Assembly (NCBI GenBank): GCA_946402335.1 | Contig: CAMIWE010000010.1 | Location: 1-49,808, forward strand | Reading direction: 5' to 3' | Source of the DNA: an uncultured Lachnoclostridium sp. | Lineage (GTDB): Bacteria; Bacillota; Clostridia; Lachnospirales; Lachnospiraceae | Length of the DNA: 49,808 nucleotides | Shown: positions 23,267 to 31,246 of the stretch, piece by piece | How positions within the stretch are numbered: position 1 is the first letter of the stretch | How the letters are laid out: each line of letters opens with the position of its first letter | Position numbers and translations under genes: made by a program | Notes under the pieces: generated by a model | Databases searched by the model: none | What the model was told of the DNA's origin: nothing | The model's input: only the letters and a program-made list of their open reading frames with translations

Positions 23267-24448
23267 ATGCTTCGTAAAATGACGGAAGAGGAAATACGCA
23301 TCCGCAGGATGGAGAATCTTCGGATGGTATCCTTATACGAGTTTACCGATGCCGTACGAACGTCGGACGCCGCCCGGGCGAAAAAGGGCGGAAAGCCGGC
23401 CGGATGTACGGCTATAACGGTTTTGTGCGATGAAGGAGAACAGTTCACGTTAAGCGAACTGGACCCGTACTTCGAAGAGCTGGCCGAGCAGGTCATGAAA
23501 CTCTACGAGGAAGCCGAAAACCGTGACTCGATTTTAATGAATCCGCCCACGCGGGCCGTTCTGGAAGCGGGAATCACTTCCGGTGAAGAGCCGTTTCTGA
23601 AACCGTTTTTCGAACTTCAGGGAGTACGTACACCGGCGATTCCGTTTGCATCCCGCCTGGGGCTTCGGTTTCTGCCGCTTACCGTATATCTGGTCAACGA
23701 ACTGGAAGGGCTGATCGGCCGGAACGGAACGGTTGTCGGACAAACCGTCGGCTGGAGAGGAAAAGCGGTCCTTCGCCTGAAGGTGCTTCGCGCCATTACC
23801 GAACATCCGGTGATCATCCGGCAGGTATCGGACGGGGAACTTCGGATTTCGGTCGGAAACTATCCGCGGAATCTGGAAAATCTGACTATGGATATCGTGG
23901 TGGATGCCGAACGGATCGAGATCTCATTTGCCGCGGAGAAGATGGAACTTTCCGGGCATTGGGGCCTGTTCTTCGGCATGAAGGAGATGGAATCGAGAAT
24001 TTCCGTTAAGATTAAGGGACGGGAAGTCAGTTACGAAGTAAAGAAATACACGCCCTCCCCGGAAGGACTTAAGGACGAGGAGCGTAAACTTTTGCAAAAA
24101 GGCGTTGAGCCTTCCGTCGTATACCGCCTTCCATGGGGCATGGTATATGCGCTCGGCGAGAAGGAGGAACTTCTCGGAAATGTGCAGAAGAAGACCTATT
24201 TGCGGACGATTCTGAGTCCGGATGCGGAATACTCCGAAACGGTCAGCTGGACGATGATACGGAATCAGGAAACCGGCGTCATCCTTAAGAAGAACAATCT
24301 GTGTATGCTCCGCATGCTGTTAAAGGACGGACGCGTGCAGACATTCTTCGGAAACAGCGGGGGAGGAATGAGCGGACGTTACCGCACTTCATTGGCAGAC
24401 AAATACTATATTTCGCAGGCAGGGGAACAAAATGGGACTGATCAATAA
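23267..24448 (+). CDS. Uncharacterised protein at head of the MoxR/TelA module
   Basis: A 393-residue protein that I do not recognise. No signal peptide or membrane segment is visible. The N-terminus is helical and charged (KMTEEEIRIRRMENLRM) and contains a small hydrophobic domain; the middle has LPLTVYLVNELEGLIGRNG and a strand-rich region (IVVDAERIEISFAAEKMEL) that could be a beta-sandwich. The ATG at 23267 has GGGAGA upstream; the in-frame TTG at 23249 is part of the rnpB 3' end. Its 3' end overlaps the AAA+ ATPase gene by 17 bp, so the two are coupled and it is probably an accessory or adaptor of the ATPase. It sits 19 bp after RNase P RNA with no clear promoter of its own. Confidence 0.8.
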   Translation: MLRKMTEEEIRIRRMENLRMVSLYEFTDAVRTSDAARAKKGGKPAGCTAITVLCDEGEQFTLSELDPYFEELAEQVMKLYEEAENRDSILMNPPTRAVLEAGITSGEEPFLKPFFELQGVRTPAIPFASRLGLRFLPLTVYLVNELEGLIGRNGTVVGQTVGWRGKAVLRLKVLRAITEHPVIIRQVSDGELRISVGNYPRNLENLTMDIVVDAERIEISFAAEKMELSGHWGLFFGMKEMESRISVKIKGREVSYEVKKYTPSPEGLKDEERKLLQKGVEPSVVYRLPWGMVYALGEKEELLGNVQKKTYLRTILSPDAEYSETVSWTMIRNQETGVILKKNNLCMLRMLLKDGRVQTFFGNSGGGMSGRYRTSLADKYYISQAGEQNGTDQ

Positions 24449-26732
24449 TAAAAAGAACAACGATCCGGATGAGCTTAGGTACGACAAATTATACGAATTG
24501 CTCGACAATGAAAAAGCGCCCAAACTGAAGGCGCTGTTTCAGGAACTGAAGTATTATCACGAGAATCCGGAATTGTGTCCGATCAAGCCGTTCGGACTGT
24601 ATCTCGAGGTTCTTGAGCGGATTTCAAACAACACGACGAACTTTCGAAAGGTTGTATGGGGCGACGTCATGAAATATGCGGTCAGCATGTATGCGCATAT
24701 GTTCGTGCTGGAAGAGAGAACGCCCGATTTTACGAACCTTTCGATTCTGTATGCCTCCATGTTTGAGCCGAACAACATGGTGGCTTTGTACGGATTTATC
24801 CCGACGCTGTTCCATCTGTTTACGGACAAGCTGAACTATGTCCGCTGGGGAATGTCGTTTTTAAAGAACAAGTTTTCCCAGGATGAACTGGATGCGATCA
24901 CGGATTTCGGTACGAAGATCCGTCCGTACTGCGCGGAAGAGGACCTGTTTACGGCCGAACTGATCCAGTACAGCCGCCGGATTGCGGGCGGAGAAGACCC
25001 GAAACAGATTGCGGAGCAGGAATACGAAAATATGCGCCGCATGAGCGGTGTTTACGATGTTTCCGAGGAGCGCATTCTGGTCGCCGAGCAGAAGCTTGAT
25101 ATGGTGCAGGCTTCCCTTGACCGTCTGCAGGATTCCCTGAAACTTTCGACGGAACGCGCAGACATCCTGGTCGGCCTTTCCGACAAGATCATCAAGGACG
25201 TTGACAAGCATTGCAAGGCCGAAGTAAGCAACGCAAAGGAAATGGTCGAAAACCTGACGCGCGAGATGGGCAAGAGCCACAGCGACTTCATGGAAGCCCA
25301 GCGCAAAGAGGTGCTTGCGGATAAGGACATGCTTGTAAACAGCGTGATCACGGATAGCAATGAAGCCCTTCGTTCCCTTAAGAAGGAAATCGATTCCGTC
25401 GTGCAGAGCGCCCGCAGGGACATCCTTCGGATCAACCGCGAATCCGGTGACGTGATCACCCGGGTGGAGGAGTATCTGTCCGGAAATGAGCGGATTAAGG
25501 ACATTCTTGCCGACGAGACCTTCTCGAAGGAACTGAACGATAAGATTGACCATTTGATGGACATCTACGAAGAAAATATGAAGGCGAAAGAGACGGTAAC
25601 CGTACTCGAGTCCGTTCCTTCCGCGACCGTAACGAAAAAGGGCGGAAAGAACATGCAGACCGTTCCGGTTACGGCGGTTTCGGGATCCGTAGCTACGGTT
25701 GAGTACCAGACGGCTCCGTCCATGGAAATGCCTCCGGCATCCGTGGTCGTTTCCGCGTCTGCGGTCGAGGAAACCATGAAGCCCACGAGCGTTTTGTTAG
25801 ATGAATCCGTCAGCTTCAAGGACCGCCTTGCCCTTGCCATGAAACGCAAGAAGGAAATGATGAAGAACGGCGTGCATTTCCATAAGATGTTTGACGATGT
25901 GCTTGTTGCGGTTATGGAAAATGCGAACCCTTACCTGATCGGGCCTTCCGGCTGCGGCAAGACCTTTATGGTGCAGCAGATCGGCGACATTCTTGATGTG
26001 GAAAGTGTTGATATCGGCTATATCAACGAGGAATATGACATTCTCGGATTCCAGACCGCGAACGGCGGCTACAGCTGCCCGAATTTCTACCGCTGTTACA
26101 AATATGGCAAGATTGCGTTTTGTGACGAGCTTGATAACGGTAACAGCCGCGCCACGGTCAAACTGAATTCGTTCCTTTCCAATACGACCAACGGCATGTA
26201 CAGCTTCCCGCACGGTGAACGTGTGGCCCGTCATCCGAACTTCCGGATCATTGCCGCAGGCAATACGACCGGTAACGGCGCGGATGCCAACTACAGTACC
26301 CGTGAGAAGATCGAGGAGTCCGTTCAGCAGCGTTTTACGCCGATCTTCGTAGGATATGACAACGAAGTGGAGAAGAGCATTCTGAGCGGCTTTAACAACT
26401 GGTACTCATTTGTCTGCGCTTTCCGCGAAGCAACCAATGCGTGGACGAAATATTCCCGCTCCGGCGCACCCGGAATCATCACGACGCGTGACGTTACGAG
26501 AATCCGTAAATACCTGGAGAACGGAAGCTTTAATCAGAATAAGATCATTGAATACGAGTTCGTTCAGACAAAGGACCCGGATTACCTGGCATTTCTCGCA
26601 AAGGAAATGCGCAGAACCATTGAAGAAACGAAGATTCCGGATCCGTCCTATAACTGCAACACGCTGTATAACATTTTTGCTAAGCGCGTGAAGGATATCT
26701 GCGACGGCCTGGATAAGGACAGAATCTATTAA
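24432..26732 (+). CDS. MoxR-like AAA+ ATPase with N-terminal helical and coiled-coil region
   Basis: A 766-residue protein. The N-terminal 210 residues are helical without a recognised domain. Residues about 215-385 form a long coiled coil (heptads around KLDMVQASLDRLQDSLKLS and EALRSLKKEIDSVVQSARRD). A Pro/Ser/Val-rich linker (about 390-455) leads to an AAA+ domain of the dynein-related MoxR/CobS class: Walker A GPSGCGKTF at 504-512, Walker B IAFCDELDN with D565 and E566, then FRIIAAGNTTGNGAD as sensor 1. Such ATPases usually work with VWA-type partners as chaperones; a likely partner is encoded next. AGGGGA precedes the ATG. Cellular role unknown. Confidence 0.85.
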   Translation: MGLINNKKNNDPDELRYDKLYELLDNEKAPKLKALFQELKYYHENPELCPIKPFGLYLEVLERISNNTTNFRKVVWGDVMKYAVSMYAHMFVLEERTPDFTNLSILYASMFEPNNMVALYGFIPTLFHLFTDKLNYVRWGMSFLKNKFSQDELDAITDFGTKIRPYCAEEDLFTAELIQYSRRIAGGEDPKQIAEQEYENMRRMSGVYDVSEERILVAEQKLDMVQASLDRLQDSLKLSTERADILVGLSDKIIKDVDKHCKAEVSNAKEMVENLTREMGKSHSDFMEAQRKEVLADKDMLVNSVITDSNEALRSLKKEIDSVVQSARRDILRINRESGDVITRVEEYLSGNERIKDILADETFSKELNDKIDHLMDIYEENMKAKETVTVLESVPSATVTKKGGKNMQTVPVTAVSGSVATVEYQTAPSMEMPPASVVVSASAVEETMKPTSVLLDESVSFKDRLALAMKRKKEMMKNGVHFHKMFDDVLVAVMENANPYLIGPSGCGKTFMVQQIGDILDVESVDIGYINEEYDILGFQTANGGYSCPNFYRCYKYGKIAFCDELDNGNSRATVKLNSFLSNTTNGMYSFPHGERVARHPNFRIIAAGNTTGNGADANYSTREKIEESVQQRFTPIFVGYDNEVEKSILSGFNNWYSFVCAFREATNAWTKYSRSGAPGIITTRDVTRIRKYLENGSFNQNKIIEYEFVQTKDPDYLAFLAKEMRRTIEETKIPDPSYNCNTLYNIFAKRVKDICDGLDKDRIY

Positions 26733-26753
26733 TCCTAAGCGGGAGAAAACGGT

Positions 26754-27665
26754 ATGAGTGAGACATTTGATGCCCCGCCGTATGAGTTTTTAAGTATCCG
26801 GAAGATCCGAAGCATGACCATATACCATCTGGTATTTGAGTCCATGTTGGAGATTGAAAGGTTCTTAGAGAAGAATCCGCCGATCAATACCGACAGTTTT
26901 TCCATGATGATGAGCGCCAAAGCGGACGAGGATTTCGCCGGTCCGCCGCTCCCTCAGGCAATCGCGTACTGCTCGGGCGGATATCAGGAGGGGCTTAAAA
27001 ACTTCATGCAGATGAGCAGGCAGATGGAAGCCATTACCTGGCAGTCCTACCGCCAGAGAACCGCCGCCCCTGCCATTGTCGGAAGCCGGCCGAACGTCCC
27101 CGCATATATTGCCGGGGAGCCGAAGAGTATGTACCGTCTGTCGCGATCGGTTGAGAAAAAGGTCATAAAGATGTTTATGAACCTCAGTTACAACCGGAAC
27201 ACGACCGAGGGACAGATTCTTGTGCGCGGCGTATTGACGCTCAATCTGATCCAGCTGCTTGAGCAGAACGGATATATTGTGGATTTCCGTGCCGTTACGG
27301 CAAGCACGGAGAAAAATGAGACCTTTATCTGCGAGATCCGGATGAAAAAGCCGGGTGCCAAGATAGACATCGGAAAGGTTTTCTATCCGATGTGCGGCAA
27401 GTCTTTCTTAAGGCGCGTAATATCGCGGCTGAAGGAATCCATGCCGTTTGAGCAGGAGTGGGGGTCCACTTACGGCAAAGTAGCCAATCAGGATTTCTTA
27501 AGGGCAGTCCTGAACATTGATAAATCATCGCTTTTTATCGGAACGCCCCAGGAGATGGGAATCATCGGGAAAAACATCCTTGAAGATGCGGACGCATTTC
27601 TCGGTACCCTGAATCTCGGTAACCGGATTGCCGTTCCGAAGTATAATGTGAGCAAAGAGAATTAA
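26754..27665 (+). CDS. DUF7192-like partner protein of the MoxR ATPase
   Basis: A 303-residue soluble protein. The segment QSYRQRTAAPAIVGSRPNVPAYIAGEPKSMYRL, given here as QSYRQR, GSRPNVPAYIAGEP and MYRL, followed by MFMNLSYNRNTTEGQIL and a hydrophobic LTLNLIQLLEQNGY, resembles the DUF7192/CobT-like proteins that accompany CobS-like ATPases in phages and bacteria. That family keeps a Rossmann-like VWA shape without a full metal site; here the DxSxS motif is replaced by NLSYN. The assignment is from memory of the family pattern. It lies 21 bp after the ATPase gene and is probably its adaptor or substrate receptor. Confidence 0.6.
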   Translation: MSETFDAPPYEFLSIRKIRSMTIYHLVFESMLEIERFLEKNPPINTDSFSMMMSAKADEDFAGPPLPQAIAYCSGGYQEGLKNFMQMSRQMEAITWQSYRQRTAAPAIVGSRPNVPAYIAGEPKSMYRLSRSVEKKVIKMFMNLSYNRNTTEGQILVRGVLTLNLIQLLEQNGYIVDFRAVTASTEKNETFICEIRMKKPGAKIDIGKVFYPMCGKSFLRRVISRLKESMPFEQEWGSTYGKVANQDFLRAVLNIDKSSLFIGTPQEMGIIGKNILEDADAFLGTLNLGNRIAVPKYNVSKEN

Positions 27666-27685
27666 CGGATTGTAAGGAGCCGGGG

Positions 27686-28723
27686 ATGAACAAAGACAAG
27701 GAAATCGAATATCTGAAAGTCATTGCGGATAATCCGACGCTGGAGCTGGATGCGGCGGATATTCCGAAGATTGAATCGAGCATTGCGGAACTGAACAGTA
27801 ATGATATCAACAGCATTACCAAGTACGGACTGGATACCCAGAAGAAGATGGCGGAGATTTCGCAGGTTATGATCAACAACCTGAACAATTCCTCCATCGA
27901 CGAAGTGGATGACACGCTGAAGGAAACCATCAGTTATCTTTACGGGATCGACAGCGATGACAACGACCGCCGGATTCTGTTCTGGAAGCGCAAGAACGAT
28001 ACCGTGGCCATCCGCAAAAAATACGACCAGGCGTCGAAAAACGTCGATCAGATTGCAAAGGCGCTTGAGGACCATCAGGTTCGTCTGATCCGCGACTGCG
28101 CGTTTTTAAATCAGATGTACGACATGAACCAGGAGTATTTCCGCCAGGCCGGCATCAAGATTGCCGCGCTTAAGATGAAGACCGACGAGATCCGCTCCAA
28201 ACGGAGCCTTGCCGAGAACGCCGTGGAGGATTCCTGGATCAACAACATCATCGACCGGCTGGAGAGAAAGGCTGTAGAACTGGAGCTTTCCCGCACCATT
28301 TCGATGCAGCAGGCATCCCAGATCCGTATGTTGCAGACCAACTTTGCGATTATGGCGGACAAACTGCAGTCCACCCTTTACAGTACGATTCCTCTTTGGA
28401 AAAACCAGATCATTCTTGCCCTTGGCGCGGAGCATGCCCGTCAGGCTGCCGTTACCGACAAGAGCATCAATGAAATGACCAACCGTCTTCTGATCCGTAA
28501 CGCGGAAAATCTGAAGATGGTAACTGCCGAAACCCAGCGCGCCGCAGGCGATGCTTCGATTGATCCGAAGACGCTTGCCGAAACCAACCGCCTCCTGATC
28601 GAGAGTCTGGATGAGGTTGCCAGAATCCAGTCCGAGAACAAGAGCAAACGTGACGACGTGGAGCGGGAACTGGAACGGATCGGACAGGAGATGAAATTCG
28701 GCGTTCTGCTGGAAGATAACTAA
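27686..28723 (+). CDS. TelA/KlaA family toxic anion resistance protein
   Basis: A 345-residue helical protein. The C-terminal half has the family pattern: RIMLQTNFAIMADKL-like region (here IRMLQTNFAIMADKLQ), TIPLWKNQIILALG, then NEMTNRLLIRNAENLK, and ESLDEVARIQSENKSKR near the end. TelA proteins are linked to tellurite and other toxic anion or envelope stress resistance, with an unknown mechanism, and often sit beside AAA+, VWA and TPM proteins. It is 20 bp downstream of the DUF7192-like gene, in the same operon. Confidence 0.88.
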   Translation: MNKDKEIEYLKVIADNPTLELDAADIPKIESSIAELNSNDINSITKYGLDTQKKMAEISQVMINNLNNSSIDEVDDTLKETISYLYGIDSDDNDRRILFWKRKNDTVAIRKKYDQASKNVDQIAKALEDHQVRLIRDCAFLNQMYDMNQEYFRQAGIKIAALKMKTDEIRSKRSLAENAVEDSWINNIIDRLERKAVELELSRTISMQQASQIRMLQTNFAIMADKLQSTLYSTIPLWKNQIILALGAEHARQAAVTDKSINEMTNRLLIRNAENLKMVTAETQRAAGDASIDPKTLAETNRLLIESLDEVARIQSENKSKRDDVERELERIGQEMKFGVLLEDN

Positions 28724-28734
28724 GCTTTAACGCA

Positions 28735-28749
28735 GCCCGCTCTGCGGGC
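28735..28749 (+). terminator. Short GC hairpin after telA
   Basis: GCCCGC-TCT-GCGGGC follows the telA stop codon. There is no T run, so it is more likely a weak attenuator or RNA 3' protector than a full terminator. The next gene starts 45 bases on with its own GGAGG. Confidence 0.35.
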
Positions 28750-28793
28750 AGGATTGGGATTTCAGGAGAGTCGGCATATCGGAGGAACAAAGC

Positions 28794-30422
28794 ATGCTTT
28801 ATTGCCCGGAATGCGCCAACAAAGTGCTTTATGACATCGAGTCGAAGACGATGCGGTGTTCTAAGTGTATGCAAAAATTCTCCTTTGACCAGCTGGAGAC
28901 AATCCGAAGAAACAAGCGCCTGCAGCAGAAGGTGGAGCATCTGGCCGACAGCCTCGAACAGCGTCCGGAAGGCCTGATCCTGCCGGAGGACCGCGGCATA
29001 GAGGTTACCCTTTATCACTGCCCGGAATGCGGCAGGGATATTGTCGCCGATGAAGACGAAAAGGTCACCGGATGTTCCTATTGCGGCTTTGACGGGGATT
29101 TGGTTCCCCGGCATGGAGGAATTCACCGCCCCCAGGGCATTATTCCATTTGCCGTAACCGAACAAAGCGCAAAAGAGCAGTATAACAAAGTTGTCCGGTG
29201 GCAGATTTACCGTCCTACCGGACTGATCCATAAAGCGAATAACGGCGGATTCCGCCCGGTTTATATGCCATTTCGCTCGTATACGGTCAAACGTGCGGGC
29301 TTTTTTGAGTTTATCGGTGTTACGCGGGAAGCCGGCGAGACGCAGACGACGATATATTCGTATTACAAAGTGAACGGCCGTATGAAGAGCGAGTACAGCG
29401 GACTTCTTTCAACGGCTACCGATACGATGGACAACCAGGTCGCCGGCCAGGTAATGCCGTTTAAACAGGGAGACGTTGTCCCGTTTGATGAGTTTTATCT
29501 GAACGGCTATTATGCTTTTCCGGAGAACAAAGTGGAAAAGGCTGCCCGCAATGAAGTTTTAAAGATTGAGCCCGAGCTGGTATTAAGGGATGCGAAGGAA
29601 GAATTCGTGGATATCGGTCTTGACCTGAAAACGGCGAGAAACCAGCTGATCGGCCAGGAGGGAACCAATGTCGAGGTCGAAGAGCGCGTGGATATGAATC
29701 CGGTATGGTATATGCCGTTTCGGATGGGTAAGCGCGTCAGCTTTGCCATGGTGAACGGCCAGACCGGAAAAGTCGCGACCGACATCCCGGTATCCAAGCG
29801 GAAGTTCTTTGTATTTTCCCTGCTGACGGCAATTCCGCTGTTTCTTTTGTTCCAGAAGATTGGAAAGACGACGCCGTCTTATCTTTATTTTGCTATCGTT
29901 CTGGCGTCCATGATCATGTCCTGGATCTGCTCCATGCAGGTAAAGGACATCTTCAAAAAGAAGATTAAGCTGAACCTCCCGTTCCGGGAGAGCAGAATCG
30001 CGGCCGGATGCAGCTGGGGCGTTGCTCTTTTCGGTGCGTTTTTATTGCTTTGTTACGGACACGCGGATGGACTGCGAAACATGTTTCCGGACAGTGTACT
30101 GCATTATGCGGAAGTCTACCGCAGGGTCTACTGTCTGCTGGCAGTCGGAATGGTTGCGTTCCGGTTCTGGGAGATGAAATCGACTTATCAGGCGGTCAAT
30201 GAGCTGCAGCTTACGAAACCGAACGTCATATTTGTCGTAATATCTACTCTGGCAACCGTTTTGTACTGCTTAAACGTACCGGCGACCATTGCCTATTACC
30301 TGCTGGCGCTTGCCATGGCGGGGTATCTTGTCACCGCCGTAATTTATATGATCGATACACATAACCTGCTGGATTCCATTCTGCCGAAGGTGCAGATCGC
30401 GGAAGGAGGCGAGGAAGCATGA
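28794..30422 (+). CDS. Double zinc-ribbon multi-pass membrane protein (copy 1)
   Basis: A 542-residue protein. Two zinc ribbons occupy the N-terminus: CPECANKV...RCSKC (C4, C7, C22, C25) and CPECGRDI...GCSYCG at about 75-100. A soluble domain follows (FAVTEQSAKEQYNKVV, VYMPFRSYTV, LNGYYAFPENKVE), then about six membrane segments from residue 335 to 520. Automatic pipelines sometimes call such zinc ribbons 'TFIIB-type' or 'PriA-like', but there is no helicase domain. It closely parallels the protein at 33304-34908. It overlaps the downstream lipoprotein gene by ATGA. Function unknown. Confidence 0.8.
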   Translation: MLYCPECANKVLYDIESKTMRCSKCMQKFSFDQLETIRRNKRLQQKVEHLADSLEQRPEGLILPEDRGIEVTLYHCPECGRDIVADEDEKVTGCSYCGFDGDLVPRHGGIHRPQGIIPFAVTEQSAKEQYNKVVRWQIYRPTGLIHKANNGGFRPVYMPFRSYTVKRAGFFEFIGVTREAGETQTTIYSYYKVNGRMKSEYSGLLSTATDTMDNQVAGQVMPFKQGDVVPFDEFYLNGYYAFPENKVEKAARNEVLKIEPELVLRDAKEEFVDIGLDLKTARNQLIGQEGTNVEVEERVDMNPVWYMPFRMGKRVSFAMVNGQTGKVATDIPVSKRKFFVFSLLTAIPLFLLFQKIGKTTPSYLYFAIVLASMIMSWICSMQVKDIFKKKIKLNLPFRESRIAAGCSWGVALFGAFLLLCYGHADGLRNMFPDSVLHYAEVYRRVYCLLAVGMVAFRFWEMKSTYQAVNELQLTKPNVIFVVISTLATVLYCLNVPATIAYYLLALAMAGYLVTAVIYMIDTHNLLDSILPKVQIAEGGEEA

Positions 30423-31120
30423 AGAGACTGATTTGCGGATTGCTACTTGTCCTGCTTGCGGTTACGCTTTCGGGCTGCGGTACGGAAGGAGAATATGCCG
30501 GAACCGTTAAGATTTATTATGTGAACGGAGATGCGGACACCGCCAGGTATCATCTCACAAAGGACGAAAAGATTCCGAAAGCGGCGAAGGGGTTCGACGT
30601 TATTGTTGTCATTGAGGGAACGGATTATGAAATCGAGACGTCGGCCGAAGACCGGCTGGATGTTTATCTGACAAGGGATGCGGTCCTCGTGGAAATCGAT
30701 CCCGATAAGAAGGAAACCTGCATCAAAACCCGCGGAACGGCGGCCAAAGCCCTCAGCGGCGGACAGTGCCGCACCATAGCGGACAATACCGTTCCGGCGC
30801 TTATAAACGGCGATGTAGACGGAGCGTGGACCGAAGCTGTGAAGGAAATCTATAAGGCTGCGGAAGGAAAGGCACTTTCGCCCAATGTGCTGCAGATCAC
30901 GGTCAGTATTGTGACCGCGCTGTTATTCGGTCTGCTGCTCAATGTGATCCTTCTGCGGTATCTTAGCAGCAAGCAGAAATCAATGGTGGAAAATGTTACG
31001 AAGGCACCCGTCGGGAAAGCCAAATTCCTTCGGGGCAAGACGGATGTACGCCTGCGTTACGATAACAGCGGATTAGACGAAACGCTGATCGGAACGGTTT
31101 GGAATTTCTTCCGGGATTAA
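30419..31120 (+). CDS. Divergent TPM-domain-like lipoprotein (copy 1)
   Basis: A 233-residue protein with a lipoprotein signal: hydrophobic LLLVLLAVTL and lipobox LSGC. The extracytoplasmic part resembles a degraded TPM (YgcG/Psb32) domain: GTDYEIETSAEDRL, LTRDAVLVEIDP, and GQCRTIADNTVPALINGDVDGAW. A C-terminal membrane segment (SIVTALLFGLLLNVILLRYL) and a short cytosolic tail follow. The same order of parts is seen in the better-conserved TPM protein at 34895-35656. It lacks the Gly/His-rich tail of that protein. Coupled to the zinc-ribbon membrane gene by a four-base overlap. Confidence 0.65.
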   Translation: MKRLICGLLLVLLAVTLSGCGTEGEYAGTVKIYYVNGDADTARYHLTKDEKIPKAAKGFDVIVVIEGTDYEIETSAEDRLDVYLTRDAVLVEIDPDKKETCIKTRGTAAKALSGGQCRTIADNTVPALINGDVDGAWTEAVKEIYKAAEGKALSPNVLQITVSIVTALLFGLLLNVILLRYLSSKQKSMVENVTKAPVGKAKFLRGKTDVRLRYDNSGLDETLIGTVWNFFRD

Positions 31121-31124
31121 TCAC

Positions 31125-31153
31125 TTGAGGGAATGGGATATGTGTGATATACT
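31125..31153 (+). promoter_or_regulatory. Promoter of thrC
   Basis: TTGAGG (31125-31130), 17 bp, TATACT (31148-31153), with TGA directly before the -10 as an extended element. It starts a leader of about 85 bases in front of threonine synthase and separates thrC from the upstream module. Confidence 0.7.
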
Positions 31154-31246
31154 ATCCCCGATTTATTATGCAATATGATATTCCTCATACATGTCCTGCG
31201 GCGGGAAGCCCGGGGCGATGGAGGATGGAAAGAAGGATATATACCG

